A stretch of 64,000 nucleotides of DNA from Lytechinus pictus (lineage: Eukaryota; Echinodermata; Echinoidea; Temnopleuroida; Toxopneustidae). The notes beneath the pieces were generated by a model. It searched no databases. It was not told the origin of the DNA and saw only the letters and a list, made by a program, of their open reading frames with translations. Made by a program: the position numbers and the translations under genes. Position 1 is the first letter of the stretch. Each line of letters begins with the position of its first letter. The stretch is taken from positions 9,544,001-9,608,000 of the forward strand of contig NC_087249.1 in NCBI RefSeq assembly GCF_037042905.1. The letters run 5' to 3'. Positions 46,780-59,915 of the stretch are shown in pieces.

Positions 46780-46875
46780 TAGTGGTTTCATGGTACACTG
46801 TATTCTTTTTGTGGGCATATGTCCTGAAAAGGACTAGCCAAACTCGACGTTTCAACTAGTACCATGAAACCACTA
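46780..46875. repeat. 17 bp perfect inverted repeat hairpin
   Basis: TAGTGGTTTCATGGTAC (46780-46796) is exactly inverted at 46859-46875, with a 62 bp loop that itself contains GTCCTGAAAAGGAC. It may be a small MITE. Confidence 0.65.
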
Positions 46876-46920
46876 GACTCTGACTCTTCTTAACCATGGA
46901 AACCTTCAGAAGATAATCAT

Positions 46921-47181
46921 GGGTCCCGTCTTACAAAGAGTTAAGATTGATCCAATCAATCTCAACTGTATAGAAATCCATCCATGTACCATAATTTTTG
47001 TACAGGAAATTTGCACAATCTCCTCAGTAAACATGGAATCACACTGAATCTTCAAGAGAACCGTGAATATACATCATATCTAGAAAATATTCTGAATAAA
47101 TTTGCATTTTTTATGTTGACGTTGCTGGCCATCCATAGTTTTGGTTGATTGGATCAATCGCAACTCTGTAAGACGGGGCCC
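46921..47181 (-). mobile_element. MITE family A copy, inverted
   Basis: Ends GGGTCCCGTCTTACAAAGAG and GTAAGACGGGGCCC. The internal order (GACGTTGCTGGCCATCCATAG near the right end) is the reverse of the other copies. Confidence 0.8.
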
Positions 47182-47545
47182 TGGAGTGTGTCATTTTCAT
47201 ATATGCTGCTTGTGAAGGACTCGATGAAAGGCTGAATGTGGTAATTCAAATGAGTTTCTGAATCATATAATGATGCGAAAATTCATTATGTTCTCATTGT
47301 TCGAGTTTTACACATTGGTAAAGAGTGCCTTTCTTTTGCCACAAGCATTTGAATATATGTTTAAACCCAAAATATTAAGAGAATGGGACTCGTATTTATT
47401 TTTGCACTCCATATTCCAATCGTTAATAAGATTATGAAGAGCTTTACTGATGCTACCTTGGTCAGGTTCTTAATGAAAGTGTCATTCAGTGATTTGTAAA
47501 TGTCAAAAAATTGGATGAACATATGAAAACCATTTTTCTCTTTAT

Positions 47546-47920
47546 CTCTTTCTGTTCTCTCTTTCATCTTTCTATTCTCTCCATCTCTCTTTCATATCTT
47601 TCTACTCTCTCAATCTCTCCTTCATATCTTTCTACTCTCGATCTCTCCTTCATATCTTTCTACTCTCCCCATCTCTCTTTCATATCTTTATATTCTCTCA
47701 ATCTCTCCATCAAATCTTTATATTCTCTCAATCTCTCCTTCATATCTTTCTGCTCTATCAGTCTACTTCATATCTTTCTACTCGCCAATCTCTCTTTCTA
47801 CTTTCCCAGTCTCTCTTTCATATCTTCCTACTCTCCTAATCTCTCATCTTCTTTCTCTAGCTCTTTGCTCATCTCCAGCCCTCCATCTATCTCCCTCTCG
47901 TCACTATCTCCCCCTCTCTC
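47546..47920. repeat. Pyrimidine-rich minisatellite, about 28 bp unit
   Basis: Repeats of CTCTCAATCTCTCCTTCATA followed by TCTTTCTA, with length variants, grading into plain CT-rich sequence. The 138-codon Ser/Leu/Ile frame across it is an artefact. Confidence 0.8.
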
Positions 47921-47929
47921 AATCTAACC

Positions 47930-49510
47930 CCCCAATGAAAATGATAAATACATCTCAAAGTGAATTTACTTCAAAATATCCATTCATTTAAATAGGCACA
48001 TGTGACCTTCCTTCATAAACTTGCATTTAAAAAAATATCTAAAAAATGGATTTAAAATTTACATAGCTCACTGCATCATGATAATAAATATAAATACAAT
48101 ATCCTTAATTTAGTACACAAGGGTACGTAACTGGCTGTCTTGAAATTACACAATACCAATAGAACTTTGAAAAAACCTGAAAGGGTATTTTGTAGGATTA
48201 TACCAAAATGCTCCTTTGATGTTGATATATACATATACTTCACAGAAATTATGAGAGAAAATGAAATTTTTGAGGGACATTTTTCTTTCTGTCAATTTCT
48301 GTTTCTAATGTATTTTTACTTTTTCCTCAAGCAGAAGCTAATTTGCGGATCCTGTACCATATTCCACAGATGCAAAATTATGTCACAGATTTAAAACCAT
48401 CTTTTCCAGGGTTCCATTTCAAGTTGATATAAAATGTAACCTAAAAATAAATTCAAATACGATGTTAAAAGAATGGGTACTGCTTGAATATCTAGAAGTA
48501 GAAAGGAGAATGAATGCATTTACACAGCCCATGCAACCGATAAGGAAACCTAAATAGGACTGGGATCTGTGAAGATGCATGCTTTCAAAAGTAAGGGAAG
48601 GGGTTTGACAGAATATTTGACCTAAAACCATGGTTCCAATGAACTCCTTTTACGAATTCAGGCCTTGGGGAAAGTTCACAGTGCCCCCTGTTCACTGTTC
48701 AATTTTGACACTGAAAAAATTATATTTTACATTTTGGGTCCATGTGTCCCAGTCACTCAGACATGCTTTGAATATCTCAATGAATGAGATATGAGGGAGT
48801 TTTCACAACCGCTACACAGACACTTTCTGGAACGTAGAGAATCTATTGTCAAATGCCCTTCATGACAATGGAGTCTTTGTCGAGAGCTGGTGAAACGAGA
48901 CGGCAGCTTCGTCGGTGACTCTGGACAAAGGACATATTTGTGACTTTGTCATCTCTAAAACATCGGATGAAATTGCTGTTTCGATTCACCGACCCTTGAA
49001 AGACTTCATTGTGATTTTACTTGCATCGTAGGATTCATTCCGCATCACTGAGCTAAACTCGCTTATTACAAAATAGCAAAACCCGACAACTCTAAAATGC
49101 TTACTTCAAATTGCAAGGAGAATGATACTCCATGGGACGATAAAAATGTACCAAATTGAAGCGATATAAAAACTGAACATACTTAAGGCACTCCACCAAC
49201 TTGCAATAACATTAATACTTCTTTTCCAAGCAAAATTTACAGATATGCCTAATAATAAAATCATTTAAAATCGGAAAGACTAAAAAAATCCTCTCATGAT
49301 TCACAAATGAAAGAAATCAGAGCAAAAATATACAAAAACAGCATTTTATAGATAACATCAATAACACATTAATATCATTGTGCTTTTGAAAGTACTGTAA
49401 TTTTTATGAATCTAATTTTGTAAATCGAATTAAGAAACATTGCAGTAAGAGTTTTTTTTTAGTTTAAAAATGAAAGGCTCTTGAATACAAGCTGTTCTTT
49501 TCATGAGTTC
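47930..49510. other. Intergenic sequence
   Basis: No gene or bounded repeat recognised. Confidence 0.4.
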
Positions 49511-50107
49511 TTAAAGGACAAGTCCGACCCCCCCAAAGTTTTTATTTATATGAAACAGAAAAATCCACCAAGCGTAACACTGAAAATTTCATCAAAATTG
49601 GAAGTAAAAAAAGAAAGTTTAATATGACTATTTCAAATTTCACTTAATTTCACACTGGTCAGTATGCTAATGAGGGAATGATCATTGATGACATCACCCA
49701 CTCACTATTTCGATTGTATTTTATTATATGAAATATAAATTATTCTAATTTTCCTTTCATTGCCTGTGAAAAAAAGTCTATTTCTCTCTGGACATGTGGA
49801 TGTACCATTGTTTTAAGATTTTATGGTTCAGACAAGGAGGCCCTAATTGTCAAATTCGTTAAAATTGAAATATTGTATAATCGAAACAATGAAAAACAAA
49901 AGAAATGGTGAGGGACATAATCAACTCTCTTACTTGCATATCACCGAGTTGCGCATGTAACTGTTTTATGGAAAAAAATGCATTATTTCAAATGTCATAA
50001 CTCACTTATATTACATCCGATTTTGATGAAAATTTCAGCGTTATGCTGGTTTGATTTTTCCTTATTAATTCAAATCCATATTTTTCTGAGGTGGACTTGA
50101 CCTTTAA
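49511..50107. mobile_element. Full copy of the AAGGACAAGTCCACCCC family
   Basis: TTAAAGGACAAGTCCGACCC at the left and GAGGTGGACTTGACCTTTAA at the right, with the usual subterminal pairing (ATCAAAATTGGAAGT against ACATCCGATTTTGATG). Confidence 0.8.
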
Positions 50108-50109
50108 AG

Positions 50110-51570
50110 ATATTGATCCTTACAAGTTTTAACTAAATTATTGTGAACCATCTCTGTGAAGACCATCTTGGGATAAATTGCCACATTTGCTATTCAGTAT
50201 CATATATACACAATAATAATGTAAAAGTTACTCTGGACATAATACAATGAAACGTGCTTGTGATGCAGATAAGATGCTATTTAGCACAACTGGAAAAAAA
50301 TAAATAGATAAAAGCTTTAATATTCATGCAGCTGTTTGCTTTAGAAATATAAATTGCCCTAATTTGTGCATAATTGATATCAACAGGATTTTATTTCAGA
50401 GAAATGTTCGGACCCGGTTACATGAAACCTACAATCAATTTTACAGTTAAGTCTATGATACAAACATTACAAGCAATTACAAATATTGATTGCATATCTT
50501 TATGAGACAGGACCCTGATGCGATTATCAAGGAGCCATTTATTCTGTGTATATAAAGTGATTAAATGATGAGTTTGATATATTTAGGTATAGTTTATTTA
50601 CGTATGTATTAAGAAAGATACAATCTCTGTTATAAAAAATGTCTAATGACACAAAATATGTAAAATATCTGGTATTCATCCATATTATGTCAAGAAAAAA
50701 AGGTGTGAATACTTTTATTTCTTGTTCAAGGTGTCAGAGCTATGGGTTCGATATTTGATAAGTTCTAGAAAATAAATTTATAATGAATTGGTTATACTTA
50801 ATACACATTACAGGCATATTACAATAATTATGATTGACATTATTGTTGTTTTAACTGAAAGTACACTTATTCAAGAAAAGGTGACTGTTTTACTTATTTC
50901 TGCACAATCTCTTTTTTTTCCTTGTCTTTTTTGGCCATAATTTTCCAGGGATGAATGAAATACAGATCTTTCTTCTCATGAACATTTCTCTCAATGAATA
51001 AACACAATTTTTCATTACAATACAAGCAAAAGTGTCGAAGAAGACTGGTAAGGTTAACTGCATAGTTCAATGTCAAAAACATGATTGGATATATAAAGGA
51101 TGTAGAAAAGCAGGTTTTTTCAAGCAGCATATGAAAGGTTAAAATGTAACATCAGATACACATGACGTCGTTGAGGAAAAAGATTGCTGTTTTCTTGGTG
51201 AACTCTGATTTAATTTAAGACACGGATTACACCTAACTCTGTGCTAACATTACGGGAAGCTGAAAAAAAGTCCCAACTTGCAGACACTTGTTTTTCTTAT
51301 TACAATTCACCGGGCTCTTTTCTCATTATTTAATGGTATAATGATTTATCATTTCCAGACAGATATTCATACTTTGTGTGCCAATTAAATATAGCATCTA
51401 AATGTTCAGTAACTATACTGTTAAAGATCAGTTTCAAATAAACCAGATATTAAGACCACAGTTTTAAGATAAACAGGAGTTAAGATTACAAACTTTTTAG
51501 GTTTAAATATGACAGGCCATTCATGCCATTGTTTCTTCTCAACAGTGCTGACATATGCCTCATGGTGAAA
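50110..51570. other. Intergenic AT-rich sequence
   Basis: A weak MITE C-like segment may lie at 50410-50515 (ACCCGGTTACATGAAAC to GAGACAGGACCC). Otherwise nothing is seen. Confidence 0.4.
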
Positions 51571-51577
51571 TGTGGGG

Positions 51578-51930
51578 GTGTCATGGTTTAGTGATTATGA
51601 CTCTCGTCTTTTAATCTGAGGGACGTGGGTCCGTTTCCCAGCCATTACGTGTTTTCCTTCACCAAGAAATTTACCCACATTGTGCTGCACTCAACCCAGG
51701 TGAGGTAAATGGGTACCCAGTAGGAAGAAATTCCTTGAATGCTCCAGCGCATGTAGGCATAACGGCTATAGCCGGGGTAATAAAATAATCATGTGAAGCC
51801 TAGGTAGCCAAGCTAAAGACGAGGTAATAATCATAGCAGGGCCCACTGGGAGAACAGTTTTTGGAACTGAAGTGGCTACCCTGGGTAAAAACTGGGTAAA
51901 AACATGTTATTATTCATCATTATTATTATA
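51578..51930 (+). mobile_element. tRNA-derived SINE, relative of 43440
   Basis: The head ATGGTTTAGTGATTATGAC, GGGACGTGGGTCCGTTTCCC and CTGCACTCAACCCAGGTGAG match the 43440 copy. The body is longer and the tail is ATT-rich. Confidence 0.7.
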
Positions 51931-52170
51931 AAAAAATTAATAGTATCTCATAATCTGCCTATATATCTCTGAACAGTACACTCTTGAAGAAAGTGAATAC
52001 CGAATCCATTAGCTAATTTAATTTGGACATGGGTCGTCACGCTCCAGTAAGTAACTGGTTAAATTAGCACATCCATTGTGGGCTTGACAATGGCAAGAAC
52101 AGCCTGTCATATTTAATCCAACATCAATCAATCTTCAGAGGCATTGCAGGATAATCAAAAGTGAGTCTCA

Positions 52171-52395
52171 AAATCGATTGCAAGTCTTGCATTTGTTAGC
52201 AAAATCAATTGCAAGTCTTGCATTTGATTGCAAAATCAATTGCAAGTCTTGCATTTGATTGCAAAATCAATTGCAATTCTTGCATTTGATTGCAAAATCA
52301 ATTACAAGTCTTGCATTTGATTGCAAAATCAATTGCAAGTCTTGCATTTGATTGCAAATTCAATTGCAAGTCTTGCATTTGATTGCAAAATCAAC
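52171..52395. repeat. 31 bp tandem repeat, about 7 copies
   Basis: The word ATTGCAAG recurs exactly 31 bp apart (52177, 52208, 52239 and on). Each unit holds TTGCAAGTCTTGCATTTG and GATTGCAAAATCA. Only scattered single-base changes separate copies. Confidence 0.93.
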
Positions 52396-52513
52396 CTTGA
52401 ATCGCTGCATCTGCCTCTTGCAATTAATACTGATCTCACCCTTTCCAAATTTGAAATAGTTTGGTGATCGATTGAAAATGAAACTTGTTGCACTACCTGC
52501 TTTAATTTGATAT

Positions 52514-52670
52514 GGGGCCAGTTTCATAAAGAAGTACAACTGTTGTAACTTTGCTATTATGGCAACTACCATGGTAACAGGGCTCAGCAGCCAATCACAA
52601 TCAAGGTTACCATGGTAGTTACAATAATGACAAAGTTACAACAGTTGTAACTCTTTATGAAACGGGCCCC
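52514..52670. mobile_element. MITE family B (ACCATGGTAAC hairpin)
   Basis: GGGGCCAGTTTCATAAAG at the left and CTTTATGAAACGGGCCCC at the right, with GTTGTAACTTTG and ACTACCATGGTAAC paired inside. Relatives at 53217 and 60597. Confidence 0.78.
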
Positions 52671-52897
52671 AGATGTCCCCAACCCTAGCTTTCCTCATAG
52701 TCGGCAAAATATATATTCTGATGAACTCCTCAAGAAAGTCCATAGCAGTGGCAGAATACTATTTCAAGGGCCATATTGTTTTTGCACGATAGTCGGCCCA
52801 TCACAACTATGGTATTGAGTGTGGATCTGTGTATGGCGTGCCATGTGTCCCATAAAGGCCATAAACTCAGTTTAGCTCAGAAAAACTCATCATTGGA

Positions 52898-55800
52898 TCA
52901 GAGCTCTGTCAGTAGATTGCGATTGTGGCCATCAGATCGGCTCACTCGAAGTATCTCGGAAGTGGTGATACTCATCCTTTTTCCGCTAAATGATATATTG
53001 AAAGAAAGAAAGCATCACAATTAAGAAGAGTATGACAAAATACAGTGAAGGCACTGTAAATGTAATCAACTAATTAAATATCAAAAGGGGAGAAGTTGCC
53101 TAAACTACCTTAATAATTCCCATCAGTTAAAAGCATGATGTAAATTTTCTGAATTAACAGAAGTAGAAAATAATTCATGTGGAAAATTGAGTTTTTTTAG
53201 GTAAGAGGTTAGACCTGGGCCCTGTTGCATAAAAGTATATTATATAATAACTTTGCCATTCGATGGTAACTACCATAGACACAATACAATGCTAAGTAGC
53301 CAATCAGAATCAAGGATTCCATGAAAGATACCACTGACTGGCAGAGTTACTATTACGATAACTTTTCTGCAACAGGCCCCTATTTAGTGACATCACAGTA
53401 GGCCTACTAAATGCAACAATGCAAAGCAAACAGAGGCATGTTCACATCCAATATGCCTTGGTTATGTACTCAAATGTGATAACCATTCAATTTTGCAAAG
53501 TTTAAACTCATCCTAATTCCTGAATTTTACTTGTCTAATAATTTACGTTCACCTGAAAGTATACCTGATGTGTGTTTCATAAAACTGCTCATAAGTTGCA
53601 AGCAAGTAAGCAACTTTAAGTTACTGTTGATCATTTCTTAGGAACTAAGTCAGTATCAATGAAAAATTTGGTAATATACCTCAAGAAGGGATCGCCAGCG
53701 GCCAGTCGTTTGTAACGTCGCTCGAAACTTTTGAACAGCTTTATGAAACACCCATCCGAGCCCCATTATAATAATCGTAGGGTGGTAGAACCAATTAGTT
53801 GTAGGGTGGACTTTTTAATCTTAAATAACATTGATCATCAAAGCAATACAATTAAACTGTAAGATTAGTCACTAAGCTTTGTGTTACAGGCTCCAGTTTT
53901 TCCTTGATGGTAAAGAAATTGAATGCTCTTTCTGAAAAAGCATTAAAAACATGCTGCTTTTCAACATGCACTCATCGGAGTAAAATTGCATGAATAAACA
54001 GAACGTTAGAACGAAGCAATATATCATACGATTTAAAAGACAATGAACGCTAAGCGACGAGCTGTGATTGGCTGTCAAGGTAAACAAATTAGTCTTAGTA
54101 AAAAGCTGTTCATTGAAGCAAAGCAACTAAAATATCAAGGGTTCTTACACACTCCTTCTGGAGGCACAGTTGCTTTGCTTTAACAGCTGTTTACTAAGCC
54201 TAATTTGTTTACCTTGACAGCCAATCACAGCTTGTTGTTTAACGTCCATTGTTTATTTCGGTTCTATTAAAAATTGTTTCGTTCTAGCATTCTGTTCATT
54301 CTTGCGATTTTACTTCAATGAGTGCATGTTGAAAAGCTCGAGTATGGCTATTTTTAATGCTATTTTCCGATTCTGCAGTACCAATCATGTATTTATGAAT
54401 GCTCTTTAGACAATAACTTAGTAGATTCACTAAGTTTCATTTTGAATCCAAAACTAATCATAAAAATATAAGGTGTCTTCAAAACATTTAATATGAAGAC
54501 AAAGAAAATGATTGCAGAGTGAACTCTGTTAAGCAACAAATACATGTATGTAAAATGCTTTTTATCATAAGTAATATTCTGATAACAAAGAAATTAGTTG
54601 CAAATATTATTTTTTAATCCATGCATTTCTTCACTCGACTATAACTGGATTATTCAGAGCAAATAAAGTAACAAATTTCAAACCAAACATTTTTTTTACA
54701 ATGACTATATAAAATAATGGGTACATGCAGTTAATATGGTAATATTCAAATATCATTAATTACTCAACTGCTGAAAATAAATATCTGCTTGAATATTGGA
54801 AAATGTCTAAATACAGAGCGAAGGGCATTAAAATTATAAGTTGGATTTATACAATATAACATGGATTTCATAAAATGGACAAATGGCTATAAAAGCATAA
54901 ACAAGTTTTGAACATGACATTATTGGGGGGTTAAATAGGATTAATTTAATAGCGATAATGGGAATATTATTATACTGCTGTTGATATATAAACTTCCATT
55001 CAAACAGTCCTGCATTCAAATGTGGTTATAAAATGTAATTCAAATCATGTGTATGAAAATATGTGATAATTCATTTGTAACATACTGGAAATTTGTGGTA
55101 TTATGAAAATATATGTTAACCATTATGAATTGGATCACAGTCAGGATAATAAAAGCATGGGAATAGGTGAGTGATTTTGTACTGGTGGGAAAAATTGGAA
55201 TTAACATATGAACTTTGCATATAGGTATGAAATATGTAAATATATATATATAAAATGACAGATTACATAATAGCTTGTGTATTGAGAGTTGTAAATCAAA
55301 GGCAGGAGATTAAAAGTAAATAAATTATTAAATACTTGCCCCCCTCCCCCCCAAAAAAAAATCAATATGGAATGATTAGAAATTATTTGAATATATGTTG
55401 GAAAAAATGTCACAATGTCTGACCAAGATGTTATTTGTGTACTGACAGTGCATGACCTCGCACTGAGAGGATATATAAATGTAGGTATGTAAAAGTGTAT
55501 CAGAAGCTATGTCAAGGAGAGGGGTGTTGTAGGGTGGGGTAAGGGGAATGCAAACTAGGAGTGGAGGAAAATTTCACCATGTTAATAACATCTATTCAAA
55601 CGGACGGATGATCATTCCTTCAAATAATAGTACATGCTTTTAGGCAACGTAGAAAGTGGTTGAATTAACAAAAAAGACATATTTGATAGCTGACATCCTC
55701 TCCTTTTGACAAGCTAGCATCCATAATATAAATGGTACTATTCTCAGACCCTGAATCTTTCCAAATTCATTTGGTACATATAATAAACATTAAGTGTATA

Positions 55801-58800
55801 TATAATAGTATATTATTATTAGAGCCTTTGTAATGTTTTGCTGCTAACTCCACAAAGTTACTTACCCGCCTCCTTTGACTACAACAGGGGGAGGATGCTT
55901 AACATCAGGGATGAAATCCGGTTTCTGTCCACCACTGACTCGACCTTTATTCCGAGAAGTGGGAGGATACTCATGGCTACCCTTCCCGATATCGGTCCCT
56001 GCTGGTTGCCGTGACGATGGACCCTGCCCTTCATAGTTACTATGACTGGATCGGACCGATCGATTGCTGCTCCTCGCTCCTTGGCCGAGTTTGTCAAGTT
56101 CATTCAGGAGTTCACTCACAGCTAGGATATCAACACCGGAATGAAGGCGTCCACCGGCAGCGGGATGCAGTCCGTTCCGTAGCGGTAGTTGGTGGCTACC
56201 CGTGCTTATGTTAGAGTTATAGCTGCTGCGTTGCTCAAGCCCACCGTTTGGAATTTGTAAATGTTTGACAGAACCATCTGATCCACGAGGCCTGGATTGG
56301 TCGCCTTGCAATGAGATTTGCTTGTCGCCCAAGGGACGGGAGCGAGGGAAGGGTTTTTGATGATTGGTAGAGGAAGATGATGATGATGATGGTGGAAGCA
56401 TAGAAGTTTTGGGATGATTGTTTTTTGGAGCAGAGTTAGGAGCAAAGTTCGATGATGGATGTCCTTGCTTGGAGACGGGGTGATGCTGCGGAATGGAAGA
56501 ATGCGGTGGTTGCTGGGCGTGTCCCTGGTGGTAGGCGTTGCCCGCCTGGCTGGGGTTATTTCTGAGAGGTGGAGGGGCGTTTGTTTGGACGGGTCTTGGC
56601 TTCAACCTGGCGAAGAGTTGAAGAGGAAGTGAAAGAAGAACAGAAATGATGTACAGATGAGAAATGAATGGAAAGGCATGCATTGCTATGGTTGCTAAAC
56701 AAACACAATATTTGTATGTCTATACAGTCGAAGGAAGAGAGAATGAAGGAACACATGAAACATGGATCATGTTCAGAATGAAAGTTCCAGTGAAAAAAAA
56801 AACAAGACAAAAACAAATGAACATGAATGAATGAGGAAGACTGGGATTAAATATTAGTGCCTTTTCAAAACATACACCTTTTACAAACAGCATTATTACA
56901 TTCCAATGCAATATGTAGTTAAACTGGTAAAATGAGAATATAAAGGATCATTAGGATATATATCAAACAAAAATATGATTTCCACACATGCACTGGATTA
57001 GATACAATTGTTATGCATGACCATGTTCCGTCTATTACCTCTCCGTTTTTGGCGTACGAGGGGGTGCTATTTTAACGAGATATCACACTTTGTGAGGATA
57101 CCTTTGTTATTTTCTGAGCTGCAATAAAAGAAATAATGATTTCAAATATAATACAATGATGGGAAGTAAAATGAATTGGCAACTTCCAAAATAAAGAAAT
57201 ATATATCACTATAATAGTAATACAAATATATCAAAGACTTGATTTTTCTTAAATCTCATTTCCAGCATGTTTATTGAAAAATGAACAATAATGAAAATAT
57301 GTTGGAAAGAGCTACTCAAACATTTGTATAAATTTTTTTTTTATAAATCATGGAAAATTAAGTTTACATAGTTCCCGAGTCAAATCTAATAAAAATATAG
57401 AAGCAATACTTTTTATAAAAGCAGACAATAATATGCTGCAGGAATTGAAACTATAAATCCCCCAAAATGCTGTAAACTGTAGCAATTTGTTCTTAATATA
57501 TTAAATTAATATTTTATTGATATTTTTAAAAGATAATATCTTGCAGAAATTAAAGTGGGGTTTCTTTGTTCTTAGACATCATATGAGAGAAAAAGCCTTG
57601 AGTTTTACCTTGTGTTATAAGTAGTAGGCTCTTCTTGCTCAAAGCCCGAGTCTTCTCTCGTGTGATGTATGCCAGGTCTTACGGAAGATGCAGGGTTGGG
57701 TCTGATGGGGTTGCCATTGGCAACAGGAGCATGGGAAGACGTGTATCCAGGGGGCGGGGCATATGTGGATGGGTGTGGCTGGTCGGCATGAAACTGCATT
57801 GACCCTGTCGATGTTTGTGGTTCAGAATAAGGCATGGGAGGCTGCTTATGGTAGAGATAAAAAGACCACGAGAGAGAGAGAAAAAAGGTGCAAAGATGAA
57901 GTTTGGTCATCGTCATAAGATTAAATTAAGGAAGAAACTGTGTAAAAGTGTTTGGCAAATGTGGATAGTAATGCATGAAAATCATTAAAAAAAATATATC
58001 ATCAACATTATACTGATCCTCACATACATCCACTTGGTCTACTAGCAGATGGTCTAATCCTGAGACCGTCTAACCATATCACGGCTAAACCCACTTGCTC
58101 TACAATCAATTTGGTCCAACCATCACTTGGCCTAAACTGTCATCTCATTTCCAATTAGTCTACTTATTTAATACTTTGTACTTTGATTTAATTTCAAGTT
58201 TTATTCATCAACAGTTCACCTAATCATATAAACTAAGTTAGAACAAGTGGATATAAGGCCATATTGGTATGGCCCAACTGAAAATAAGGCTAAATAAATC
58301 ATAAATGGGCTAAATGGCAATTAGACCAAATGGCTGGTAGATGAACCAGTGGTGCACACAAATTAGACCACGTATGATGAGACCTAATGGAAAGTAGACA
58401 AAATGGGTATAGATCAGGGCCCTATCTTACAAAGAGTTGCGATTGTACCAATCAATCGTAACCATGGAAAGCCAGCAACATCAACATCTAAAATACATGT
58501 TTCTTCAAAATATTTTCTAGATATATGTATATTCATACATTCACTGTCTTCTTGTCAATTAAGTATGCTTCACTTTGTTTTCATAGAACATTGTGCAAAT
58601 TTCCTTTAAAAAAACTATGACATTGATGGATTTCCATATACTTGGGGTTGATCAGATCAATCGTAACTCTTTGTAAGACTGGGCCGAAATGACTATTTAC
58701 CTTGGTAGTTTGATCATGTGCTTACCTTTTGTTGGTTTATTGCACTATCATACTGGTCGGCTTCGGATTGCTGTTGATGGCTGAACATCCCCTGGCCTCT

Positions 58801-59879
58801 CTGAGCGAGAAGATAACTTGGTATATCATCTCTTCCTTCTCCTCCTCCTCTATTTGCCTCTGCCCTAGAGGGCCTCCCATTGGCATTTACCTGGATAACG
58901 AAATAAGGGCTTTTTTTTTAAAGGAATAATAAAAGAAACCGGAAAATCTGAGAGAGATCCGAGCATGCTTTACAGGATTGAACAGCATGGACAAAGTTTG
59001 TCCTTGGGGTCACCATGAGTCGTGAACGACTAAATGCACCTAACATCACACTCTAACGTAATATAGTCGATACCATGCTAGAATTGATGTATGGCATTTT
59101 ATCACGATTCAGTCTATGTTTATTTTCTTGTACTACCGCCCTGAAAGATTATTTTGAGTTACCTGGTCTTGTTGTCTTTTGTGTCTTCTTCTGCCACTCC
59201 GCTGATCATCGCTCTCATACGTCGACGTCGGTCTCGTCGGACGACCTTCGCCTCCTGTTCCAGATTGAACAAGGTCAAAGGCCATTGGGTATCTGTTCTG
59301 CCGGCTTCTATGTGGGCCCGGATCTGTCTTGCGGGTGGCCGTAGAGCGCACACTTCCTTGAGCAGAATGCATACTCTCTGTTCTGTAAGCAAAAAATATA
59401 AAAAATGAATTAACCCCTGAATTGAGATCATTTTAGTTCATTGTACTGAATGAATCTTACGAAACAAAATAAAAATCATGAAATGACAATTTCCTGAATT
59501 TCAAGTCTCATTTTTTTGTAAACATGTTTGCAAAACATTTTTTGTATACATTAAATAAGGCCAAAATTGTGGGGAATAAGAATATTTGAAATGTGTGATC
59601 CTTACAAAAACATGCAAGTTATATAGGCCCTATTAACAAATTTTATAAGTAGAATGTAACATCATGCCTGTAAAGTTTCATCAGTCAGATCATAAACTTA
59701 TACTTTTCTCTCCCATGCATCCAAATCTGTGTAATTTGAAACCCTGTTTACAAAGACCAACTGCCTGTAAAGACAATTTTAGACTTCCTTGAAGCAGTAT
59801 CATTTTTTTGTATTTTGTTCATTTTCATTACAGCAAGCCCCACCAATCTACCCTTTTTCGAATCTCAGGTCAACCTTTG

Positions 59880-59915
<36 letters not shown>

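Noticed and set aside
47511..47927. 138-codon + strand membrane protein
   Set aside because: The frame is a translation of the CT-rich minisatellite.
52171..52395. CRISPR-like array (31 bp periodic repeats)
   Set aside because: The units are contiguous with no unique spacers, and the genome is animal.
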